Below, one piece after another: positions 1 through 5,449 of a stretch of DNA of 5,449 bases (within the stretch, counting starts at the first letter, position 1; each line of letters opens with the position of its first letter). The stretch is taken from positions 1-5,449 of the forward strand of contig JAJFIN010000208.1 of NCBI GenBank assembly GCA_021774955.1, written 5' to 3'. Made by a program: the position numbers and the translations under genes. This stretch comes from Alphaproteobacteria bacterium. GTDB taxonomy: Bacteria; Pseudomonadota; Alphaproteobacteria; M2410. The notes below the pieces were generated by a model. It saw only the letters and a list, made by a program, of their open reading frames with translations. It was not told the origin of the DNA and did not search any database.

Positions 1-1
1 G

Positions 2-1270
2 GGGGTCTATCAGGAGATTGAAGAACCGCGTGCTTTGTTGGGGTATGATATCGATGGTGTTGTCTGCAAAGTTGATCGCCTTGATTTGCAGGAGAGATTG
101 GGATTTGTCTCTCGTTCACCGCGGTGGGCCATCGCGCTCAAATTTCCTCCTGAGCAAGCAACCACAATATTAGAAGATATCGATATTCAGGTAGGTCGGA
201 CCGGCGCATTGACCCCTGTGGCGAAACTCCATGCCGTTACAGTTGGTGGTGTCGTTGTATCGAATGCGACCCTTCACAATGAAGATGAAATCAAACGTAA
301 GGACCTGCACATAGGCGACACGGTTATCGTTCAACGTGCCGGTGATGTTATTCCCCAGGTCGTAAAAGCTCTCAAAGAAAAACGTACGAAGGCTTCGAAA
401 CCATTTGTATTTCCGAAAATCTGCCCGGCCTGCGGTAGCCATGCGGTGCGTGAGGTCAACGCAAAAACCGGAAAAGAAGACGTGGTGGCGCGCTGTACTG
501 GAGGGCTCATTTGCCCGGCTCAAGCTGTCGAACGTCTTAAGCATTTTGTTTCGCGCGACGCCTTTGATATAGAAGGTCTCGGCATGAAGCAGATTGAGGC
601 CTTCTATTTAGCGGAAGATATTCTGCAGCCTGCAGATATTTTTACGCTCGGACAACGGGACGAAAAGAGTTTGACCCCGATCCGAAACCGCGAGGGATGG
701 GGATCTACTTCAGCGAAAAATCTGTTTGAAGCCATAGAAGACCGGCGTGCTATCAAATTGGACCGCTTTATTTTCGCTCTTGGCATTCGCCACATCGGTC
801 AAACGACCGCGCGTCTCCTCGCCCGCGTGTATGGCGACGCGCAAGCGTTTATTGATGCAATGGGCGATGCGCGGGACAAAGAAAGCGCCGCCTATTCTGA
901 ACTTCTAGCTATTGATGGTATTGGTGAAACGGTAGCAGATACGCTTGTCGATTTTTTTGACGAACCTCACAATCAGGAAGCCGTTGAGGCTCTCTGTTCT
1001 CAATTGAAGATACTACCTTTGGATAAGGTCGCCCAAACGAGTCCAGTGGCGGGCAAGACGGTCGTCTTCACCGGCAAACTGGAGCGCATGACGCGAACAG
1101 AAGCAAAGGTGCGTGCGGAATCTCTAGGCGCGAAGGTGGCTGGCTCTGTTTCTGCAAAAACCGATATTGTTGTTGCTGGTCCCGGTGCGGGCTCAAAACT
1201 TAAAAAAGCAGCAGAGCTAGATGTCGATGTCGTGACCGAAGATGAGTGGCTTGCCTTGATCAATGACTAG
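2..1270 (+). CDS. ligA: NAD-dependent DNA ligase LigA, C-terminal 422 residues (5' end outside window)
   Basis: LigA seals single-strand nicks in duplex DNA using NAD+, in the cytoplasm, during Okazaki fragment joining and repair. The frame is open from base 2, so the gene is cut by the window edge. The missing N-terminal part holds the KxDG adenylation lysine. Visible residues 15-25 (YDIDGVVCKVD) are the nucleotidyltransferase motif with its conserved lysine, followed by KFPPE around 47-51. The OB fold follows at about 55-125. A four-cysteine zinc finger has cysteines at visible residues 141, 144, 165 and 171. The helix-hairpin-helix region includes ALGIRHIGQ (about 259-267) and AIDGIGET (about 303-310). 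A BRCT domain fills about 348-422 (GKTVVFTGKLERMTRTEAK). The usual Tyr or Ile of DGVV-x-K is Cys here, a mild oddity. The gene ends at TAG, directly against the stop of the convergent aminopeptidase gene. Identification is secure. An in-frame TTG at 35 lies inside the catalytic domain and is not the real start. Confidence 0.97.
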   Translation, partial: GVYQEIEEPRALLGYDIDGVVCKVDRLDLQERLGFVSRSPRWAIALKFPPEQATTILEDIDIQVGRTGALTPVAKLHAVTVGGVVVSNATLHNEDEIKRKDLHIGDTVIVQRAGDVIPQVVKALKEKRTKASKPFVFPKICPACGSHAVREVNAKTGKEDVVARCTGGLICPAQAVERLKHFVSRDAFDIEGLGMKQIEAFYLAEDILQPADIFTLGQRDEKSLTPIRNREGWGSTSAKNLFEAIEDRRAIKLDRFIFALGIRHIGQTTARLLARVYGDAQAFIDAMGDARDKESAAYSELLAIDGIGETVADTLVDFFDEPHNQEAVEALCSQLKILPLDKVAQTSPVAGKTVVFTGKLERMTRTEAKVRAESLGAKVAGSVSAKTDIVVAGPGAGSKLKKAAELDVDVVTEDEWLALIND

Positions 1271-1274
1271 CTAG
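1267..1274. other. CTAGCTAG palindrome holding both convergent stop codons
   Basis: A perfect 8-base palindrome spans the junction of ligA and the aminopeptidase gene. The ligA stop TAG is at 1268-1270. The opposite-strand TAG is read from 1273 to 1271. The genes meet with zero intervening bases. A second 8-base palindrome, TTGATCAA, lies three bases to the left at 1256-1263, inside ligA. Neither has a loop, so neither is a hairpin terminator. No stem followed by a T-run is visible on either strand near the junction. This is a direct sequence observation; any role is unknown. Confidence 0.6.
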
Positions 1275-3091
1275 ATTTCTTTTGTTGCTTGCGCCAGCCA
1301 TTGGCGTGTCTGTTCATCGACAAGTGGTGATAGTTTTGCTTGGACGTTCTTGTGGTAAGCGTTGAGCCAGCGTTTTTCTTCATCCAATAGCAAAGACACC
1401 TCAACAAGATTGAGATCAATCGGAGCTAGGGTGATTGTTTCAAATCGATGCATGGGGCGATCCCCACCGATATCTACTGGGGCTGTTACGATCACCAAGT
1501 TTTCGATGCGGATGCCGTACTCACCTTCTTTGTAATAACCTGGTTCATTCGAGATAATCATGCCTTCTCTGAGCGCTGCCGCTATGCCACGCGGGCCCGG
1601 TGCAATCGCTTGAGGGCCTTCGTGAACGCCGAGATAGGAACCGACACCATGTCCGGTTCCATGATCAAAATTGAGACCAGCCTTCCACAAAGCAATGCGG
1701 GCGAGCACATCTAGTTGGCCACCGGCGGTTCCTTCGGGAAAACGCGCAGTCGCAATTGCGATGTGCCCCTTGAGCACATAGGTGAATCGATCTCGCATCT
1801 CCTTCGTCGGCGTGCCAATGGCAATTGTTCGGGTGATATCGGTTGTCCCGTCGCAATATTGACCACCTGAATCAACGAGGTAAATCGAATTGTTTTTAAT
1901 GGGTAGATTGGACTTGGTTGTAACGGAATAATGAGGAAGTGCCGCGTTCGGCCCTGCTGCTGAGATGGTTTGGAAGCTCAAATCCTTCAATTCGTTCGTT
2001 TCTGTGCGGAAAGATTCAAGTTTCTTCGCAGCGCTAATTTCATCGAGAGTTTCATTGGGGCCTTCAACGGAGATCCAAGCAAGGAAGCGTGTAATTGCCG
2101 CACCATCGCGTAGATGGGCTTGCCGGGCACCTTCTTGTTCTACTTTGTTTTTACATGCTCTTGGGAGCACGCAAGGGTCGGACTTGAACTCAATCGCTGC
2201 CTCCCCTTCGTTCAAGCGATCGAGGACCCAGGCGGGCGAATTCTCAGGGTCAAGTTCTGTTGTCTTTTTGTCGTGGCCTAGAGCAATTAGGGCTTCGCCA
2301 AATTTATCTTCGGGCTGGACCGCTATGGCATTGCCAAAGTGGCGCTTCAGATCTTCGGTCAATTTTTCCGGATTGACGAAAAACTGTACCGAGCCATCGC
2401 TGAAGGCAATGGCGCGTGACAAGGGCAGCGGCGTGTGGGTAACATCTTGTCCACGAATATTGAGGAGCCAAGCAATCGATTCTGGCTTCGAAAGAACGAC
2501 GGCTTCGCTTCCGCGGTGTTTCAAAATCTTGCCAATTTTCAATCTTTTTTCTTCCGAGGTACTGCCGGCATAATCAATGGCATGAGGTACGACGAGTGTA
2601 ATTGGTTGTTCAGGTTGATTGTCCCAGCACGTATCGATTGGGTTTATTTTGCAGGGAACTAACGTCGCATTTACTTTCGCACATGCTTTTTGGAGGGCTT
2701 CCACTTGGCTAATGGTGTGCAGCCAAGGATCGTATCCAAACAGACTATCTTGGGCGAGGTTTTTTGCCAGCCAATCTAATGGTGGTTCTGTTGTAATGTG
2801 TTTGATTTCAAGAAGCGTTTCGTCGACTTGCTCACGGACCTGCACCGTATAGCGACCATCGACAAAAATGGCCGCTTTATCTCTCAGGACAATAGCGGTC
2901 CCAGCTGAGCCGGAAAATCCTGTGACCCAAGCGAGGCGCTCCCCGCAAGCGGGCAAATATTCATTTTGATATTCATCTGCGTGGGGAATATAAAACCCAT
3001 CGAGATTTTGCTTGGCCAATTCTATTCGCAGTGGAGGGAGGTGCTCACGCGCCCAAGATTTATCAGTTTTAACATCAAAGGTCTGAAACAT
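1271..3091 (-). CDS. pepP: Long-form Xaa-Pro aminopeptidase (aminopeptidase P, M24B)
   Basis: The 606-residue protein is predicted to remove an N-terminal residue that precedes proline, using two metal ions, in peptide turnover. It has no signal peptide or membrane segment, so it is probably cytoplasmic. Two creatinase-like N-terminal domains cover about residues 15-320 and the pita-bread catalytic domain about 320-545. A C-terminal domain typical of the long form covers about 548-606 (FETITLAPIDLNLVEVSLL). All five expected metal ligands are present: Asp407 (LVDSGG), Asp418 (DITRT), His481 (GHGVG), Glu516 (NEPGYY) and Glu530 (GIRIEN). His387 and His490 fit the conserved active-site histidines. 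Length and ligand spacing resemble eukaryotic XPNPEP1 more than the roughly 440-residue E. coli PepP, so the symbol marks the family, not orthology with that gene. The ATG at 3091-3089 directly follows an in-frame TAG and has TAAGG seven bases upstream, which fixes the start. It lies 54 bases after prmA, probably in the same transcript. Confidence 0.95.
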   Translation of the reverse strand: MFQTFDVKTDKSWAREHLPPLRIELAKQNLDGFYIPHADEYQNEYLPACGERLAWVTGFSGSAGTAIVLRDKAAIFVDGRYTVQVREQVDETLLEIKHITTEPPLDWLAKNLAQDSLFGYDPWLHTISQVEALQKACAKVNATLVPCKINPIDTCWDNQPEQPITLVVPHAIDYAGSTSEEKRLKIGKILKHRGSEAVVLSKPESIAWLLNIRGQDVTHTPLPLSRAIAFSDGSVQFFVNPEKLTEDLKRHFGNAIAVQPEDKFGEALIALGHDKKTTELDPENSPAWVLDRLNEGEAAIEFKSDPCVLPRACKNKVEQEGARQAHLRDGAAITRFLAWISVEGPNETLDEISAAKKLESFRTETNELKDLSFQTISAAGPNAALPHYSVTTKSNLPIKNNSIYLVDSGGQYCDGTTDITRTIAIGTPTKEMRDRFTYVLKGHIAIATARFPEGTAGGQLDVLARIALWKAGLNFDHGTGHGVGSYLGVHEGPQAIAPGPRGIAAALREGMIISNEPGYYKEGEYGIRIENLVIVTAPVDIGGDRPMHRFETITLAPIDLNLVEVSLLLDEEKRWLNAYHKNVQAKLSPLVDEQTRQWLAQATKEI

Positions 3092-3098
3092 CTATTTG

Positions 3099-3103
3099 CC
3101 TTA
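3099..3103 (-). promoter_or_regulatory. Ribosome binding site of the aminopeptidase P gene
   Basis: The minus strand reads TAAGG, then seven bases, then the ATG at 3091. It matches the first part of the Shine-Dalgarno consensus TAAGGAGG at a normal distance. An in-frame TAG directly before the ATG rules out a longer protein, so this site and start agree. Confidence 0.55.
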
Positions 3104-3115
3104 CTCTTGCTCGGG

Positions 3116-3131
3116 CCGCTTGGTATAGCGG
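3116..3131. repeat. Small GC-rich inverted repeat (possible stem-loop)
   Basis: CCGCT and AGCGG form a perfect 5-bp stem around a 6-base loop. It lies about 14 bases after the prmA stop and 24 bases before the aminopeptidase ATG on the minus strand. No run of T follows on that strand, so it is not a standard intrinsic terminator. It could protect the 3' end of a processed prmA message, weakly attenuate the downstream gene, or be chance. A 5-bp stem is short and the call is tentative. Confidence 0.3.
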
Positions 3132-3145
3132 TTCAACATTCATTG

Positions 3146-4024
3146 CTAACGTTTTAACACCAGTGTCATCCACTCCTCAAGCGGGACACGAAATTTAAGG
3201 CGGAAGCCTTGTGCTAAATATGCATTGAGGACCAACTGTTCTTGAGTAGCCAGTAGCCCGGATAGGACGACGGTGCCGCCAGGAGCTAATTGATGCTTCA
3301 TATTCACGGCTAAGGCGACCAATGGCCTTGCTAGGATATTTGCTAAAATGAGATCATATGGATGTCTTGTCTCGATGGTTCGATGTCGAAATCCCTGGGC
3401 CGTGACGAATTCTATGCGCTGAGCAAGTGCGTTATCCTTAGCGACTTCTTGAGCAACTTGAATGGCGATGGGGTCATTGTCGCTTGCGACAATATGAGCG
3501 GACGACAGGTTGGCAACTGCGAATGCAAGAATTCCGGTGCCGCACCCAAGGTCCAACACATTACAAGGGCTTTCATTCTTCAATATTGTTTCAATAGCAT
3601 GAAGGCAACCTATCGTTGTGGCGTGGTGACCGGTTCCGAAGGCTTGGCCCGCATTGATGCGAATTGCTTTTGTCCCGGAATGTGGCGGAGGTTCGTTGTG
3701 ATGGCCGTAGATGTAAAATTGACCAACGCGTATTGGCTTGAGGTTTTCTAAAGATTTCTCAACCCAATTTTCTTGGGGGAGCGGTTTGATTGTCAGACCA
3801 TTGAGGAGATCGGAGGTGAGTATGGGAGTGAAAATTTCTGGCTCAATGAGTTCATCGAACAAGGCTTCGACCATCCAGCAATTCGCTGTTTCAGTTTCAT
3901 AGCTTGATAGCGATAATGGCGCGGGATTCAGTGTTTCTTCCAGCTGATCAAGCAGCGGTCGAGCCTGGTCTTGGGTGATAGGAAAAGAAGCCGCCCACAG
4001 TTGGTTTGATGCCTTGCTACTCAC
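3146..4024 (-). CDS. prmA: Ribosomal protein L11 methyltransferase PrmA
   Basis: PrmA uses S-adenosylmethionine to methylate ribosomal protein L11 in the cytoplasm, at the N-terminal amino group and lysine side chains in studied members. The 292-residue length is normal. A substrate-recognition domain occupies about residues 1-95. The family signature GQAFGTGHHATT is at 126-137. SAM motif I, VLDLGCGTG, is at 156-164. The acidic SDNDP that usually contacts the SAM ribose is at 181-185. NILARPL at 229-235 is the family's N-[IL]-L-A-x-P-L motif. The end, EEWMTLVLKR, is typical. The start is GTG at 4024-4022. Its frame is closed upstream by a stop at 4063-4061 with no other start codon between, and the next Met is residue 51, after much of the recognition domain. 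GTG overlaps the uvrD stop as GTGA, pointing to translational coupling. A weak GGAA lies five bases upstream, within uvrD. Identification is firm. Confidence 0.96.
   Translation of the reverse strand: MSSKASNQLWAASFPITQDQARPLLDQLEETLNPAPLSLSSYETETANCWMVEALFDELIEPEIFTPILTSDLLNGLTIKPLPQENWVEKSLENLKPIRVGQFYIYGHHNEPPPHSGTKAIRINAGQAFGTGHHATTIGCLHAIETILKNESPCNVLDLGCGTGILAFAVANLSSAHIVASDNDPIAIQVAQEVAKDNALAQRIEFVTAQGFRHRTIETRHPYDLILANILARPLVALAVNMKHQLAPGGTVVLSGLLATQEQLVLNAYLAQGFRLKFRVPLEEWMTLVLKR
4021..4024 (-). promoter_or_regulatory. GTGA stop/start overlap coupling uvrD to prmA
   Basis: On the minus strand the four bases GTGA contain the prmA start GTG (4024-4022) and the uvrD stop TGA (4023-4021). 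This is the GTG version of the common ATGA overlap, which lets a terminating ribosome restart on the next gene. The only Shine-Dalgarno-like sequence is GGAA (4033-4030), five bases before the GTG. Weak initiation signals therefore fit coupling to uvrD translation. The coupling itself is inferred. Confidence 0.6.
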
Positions 4025-5449
4025 GCGGGTTCCACAAACGAGTCGATGACGCGCTTGGTGTCAGCTTTTTCAAAATCGACGGTGAGCTTGTTGCCATCAA
4101 TCTCAGCGATCGTCCCGTAGCCAAACTTTTGGTGAAAGACACGTTCGCCAGCTTTGTAAGACGATGCTGCGGGATCGCTCGTTGCAATCAATTCTCCGGC
4201 TTCGTCGATTACAATCGGCCCCTTGCGCGCATAGTGATCAATGAGGTCTAGATCTTCTCGCGAACGTTGGGCGCGGCGCCAACCTGGGCTTGAATAACCG
4301 CTGTCAAAGGAGGTCATTTCTAGCGGGCTTGTCTCACTTTCAGCGGTGTTGCCATACAGTCCGCGCTCGCTATCAATCTCCAAATGGTCCTCGGGTAGCT
4401 CATCCAGGAAACGCGATGGGATAGACGTTTGCCACCGCCCATGTATTTGCCGAGAAGAAGCAAATGAAATCATCACCCGCTCCATTGCCCTGGTGAGGCC
4501 TACATAGGCGAGGCGGCGCTCTTCTTCCAAGCCACGTACGCCTTCGTCCATGGAACGTTGGTGGGGAAACAGGCCTTCTTCCCATCCGGGTAGAAAGACA
4601 GAGGGAAATTCCAACCCTTTAGCGGAATGTAGGGTCATCAAATTGATTTTGTCTTCGGTACTGGCTTGTTCCAAATCCATGACCAGTGAAACATGCTCAA
4701 GATATTCTGGGAGGGATTGGAACTGAGCCATGCCATTCACGAGTTCTCGCAAGTTATCCAGACGAGACGGCGCGTTGGGTGATTTATCATTTTGCCACAT
4801 TTCGGTGTAGCCAGACTCGTCAAGCACCAAGCCGGCAAGCTCAGTATGTGGAATTTCCCCCATCCGTGCGGTCCAATGTTCAACCATGGTCACGAAGGCT
4901 TTTAATGTCGAGCGCGGCTTAGGTTTCAGCTCGTCAGTTTCGACCAACATTTTCGTGGCCTTCATCAGGGATATTCGTTCTGAGCGAGCCAAGCCATGGA
5001 GGATGTTTAAGGTTGCTTTGCCCAGTCCACGTTTAGGCGTGTTGACAATGCGTTCAAAGGCCAAGTCATCATCGCGATTATAGATTAAACGGAAATAGGC
5101 GTGGGCATCGCGTATTTCTTGGCGTTCGTAGAAGCGAGGACCGCCGACAACGCGATAAGGTAAGCCGAGCGTGATAAATCGATCTTCAAATTCGCGCATT
5201 TGAAAGCTTGCACGAACCAAGATCGCCATGTCCCTGAGACGGTGATCGTTTCGTTGTAGGGCTTCTACTTCATCACATATAACGCGCGCTTCTTCAGCAC
5301 CGTCCCACACGCCTTTTACTTTGATTTTTTCGCCGTCGTTTTTGTCCGTCCACAGCGTTTTTCCTAGTCTTTCTTCATTGCTGCTGATGAGACCTGACGC
5401 AGCGGCTAGAATGTGAGGTGTCGAACGGTAATTGCGTTCAAGGCGGATG
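4021..5449 (-). CDS. uvrD: UvrD/PcrA-type superfamily 1 DNA helicase, C-terminal 475 residues (5' end outside window)
   Basis: This is the second half of an ATP-driven 3'-5' DNA helicase of the UvrD/PcrA/Rep family, used in nucleotide excision and mismatch repair. The minus-strand frame stays open to the window edge, so the Walker A and DExx motifs lie outside. Visible residues 3-9 (LERNYRS) are motif IV. YRVVGGPRFYERQEIRD (about 98-114) is the typical following block. TLHSAKGLEF (272-281) is motif V. EEERRLAYVGLTRA (308-321) is motif VI, with its arginine finger candidate at 320. A variable, acidic, probably flexible linker at about 350-430 leads to a Tudor-like tail at about 433-472 (RVFHQKFGYGT, then GNKLTVDFEKADTKRVIDSF). 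That domain marks UvrD/PcrA rather than Rep or RecB. A GTG at 5310 in this frame is internal, because motif IV lies upstream of it. The stop overlaps the prmA start, so it is probably the first visible gene of a uvrD-prmA-aminopeptidase operon. Confidence 0.95.
   Translation of the reverse strand, partial: IRLERNYRSTPHILAAASGLISSNEERLGKTLWTDKNDGEKIKVKGVWDGAEEARVICDEVEALQRNDHRLRDMAILVRASFQMREFEDRFITLGLPYRVVGGPRFYERQEIRDAHAYFRLIYNRDDDLAFERIVNTPKRGLGKATLNILHGLARSERISLMKATKMLVETDELKPKPRSTLKAFVTMVEHWTARMGEIPHTELAGLVLDESGYTEMWQNDKSPNAPSRLDNLRELVNGMAQFQSLPEYLEHVSLVMDLEQASTEDKINLMTLHSAKGLEFPSVFLPGWEEGLFPHQRSMDEGVRGLEEERRLAYVGLTRAMERVMISFASSRQIHGRWQTSIPSRFLDELPEDHLEIDSERGLYGNTAESETSPLEMTSFDSGYSSPGWRRAQRSREDLDLIDHYARKGPIVIDEAGELIATSDPAASSYKAGERVFHQKFGYGTIAEIDGNKLTVDFEKADTKRVIDSFVEPA

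Larger units (their letters stand above)
3092..3145. other. Intergenic spacer between prmA and the aminopeptidase P gene
   Basis: This 54-base spacer is the only gap between genes in the window. It holds a ribosome binding site next to the aminopeptidase start and a small inverted repeat in its middle. I do not see a convincing -35/-10 pair reading toward the aminopeptidase gene. TTGAAC and TATACC occur on the minus strand but only three bases apart. The simplest reading is an operon spacer crossed by transcription from uvrD and prmA. Confidence 0.7.

Noticed and set aside
170..544. Minus-strand 124-codon frame opposite ligA
   Set aside because: It is antisense to the OB fold and zinc-finger coding region of ligA. 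No family resemblance, and no sensible gene context.
1292..1306. CGCCA-GCCAT-TGGCG stem-loop as a ligA terminator
   Set aside because: A 5-bp stem with a 5-base loop is present 22 bases past the ligA stop, but only TGTCTGTT follows it rather than a T-run, and it lies in aminopeptidase coding sequence. Too weak to call.
1965..2573. Long plus-strand open frame (202 codons) antisense to aminopeptidase P
   Set aside because: The translation is Ser/Arg-rich and low in structure, with no recognisable domain, and it lies fully inside a well-supported gene on the other strand. It is a shadow frame.
3120..3145. Promoter for aminopeptidase P in the prmA spacer
   Set aside because: TTGAAC and TATACC on the minus strand are only three bases apart, which is incompatible with a -35/-10 pair. 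No other good pair was seen.
3362..3751. Plus-strand 129-codon frame with many cysteines, antisense to prmA
   Set aside because: The cysteines have no regular zinc-binding spacing and come from antisense reading of the conserved SAM-binding region. The minus-strand PrmA reading has intact family motifs.
1271..4024. PrmA and aminopeptidase P acting together on the L11 N-terminus
   Set aside because: Attractive because both act near protein N-termini, but L11 usually begins Met-Ala-Lys with no proline at position 2 or 3, so it is not an expected aminopeptidase P substrate. Nothing in the sequence supports the link.
1..5449. Mobile element, CRISPR array, phage or defence system, RNA gene
   Set aside because: Nearly every base is covered by four housekeeping genes. 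No terminal inverted repeats, regularly spaced repeats, transposase, integrase or tRNA-like sequence was seen by eye on either strand.

Overview
This window looks like an ordinary piece of core chromosome from a Gram-negative bacterium, most likely an alphaproteobacterium. The evidence is protein-level. UvrD ends in the 'RVFHQKFGYGT' type of Tudor-like tail. The aminopeptidase P is the long three-domain form with its own C-terminal domain. LigA has a stretched zinc finger (C-x2-C-x20-C-x5-C), and PrmA carries 'AFGTGHHATT'. Base composition is close to 50% GC by eye and looks even across all genes, with no visible island of foreign composition. The species cannot be named from this window.

Layout: (1) Positions 2-1270, plus strand: the 3' part of ligA, the NAD-dependent DNA ligase; its 5' end lies before the window. 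(2) Positions 1271-3091, minus strand: a complete long-form Xaa-Pro aminopeptidase (M24B family). Its stop codon abuts the ligA stop with no base between them. (3) Positions 3092-3145: a 54-base gap with a small GC-rich inverted repeat and a short Shine-Dalgarno-like TAAGG. (4) Positions 3146-4024, minus strand: complete prmA, ribosomal protein L11 methyltransferase, starting at GTG. (5) Positions 4021-5449, minus strand: the C-terminal part of a UvrD/PcrA-type superfamily 1 helicase, running off the right edge. Its stop overlaps the prmA start by four bases.

The three minus-strand genes are read in the order uvrD-prmA-aminopeptidase P and are probably one operon. They converge on ligA. The two outer genes both serve DNA repair: UvrD unwinds DNA in excision and mismatch repair, and LigA seals the resulting nicks. 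The two inner genes act on proteins (ribosomal methylation and proline peptide turnover). No functional link between them is evident beyond shared transcription.

No tRNA, rRNA, CRISPR array, insertion sequence, prophage element or recognisable riboswitch was found, and coding density is nearly complete. I see no undescribed biological system here. The observations worth checking are small: the zero-gap tail-to-tail junction inside a perfect CTAGCTAG palindrome, the stem-loop between prmA and the aminopeptidase gene, and the GTGA start/stop overlap.
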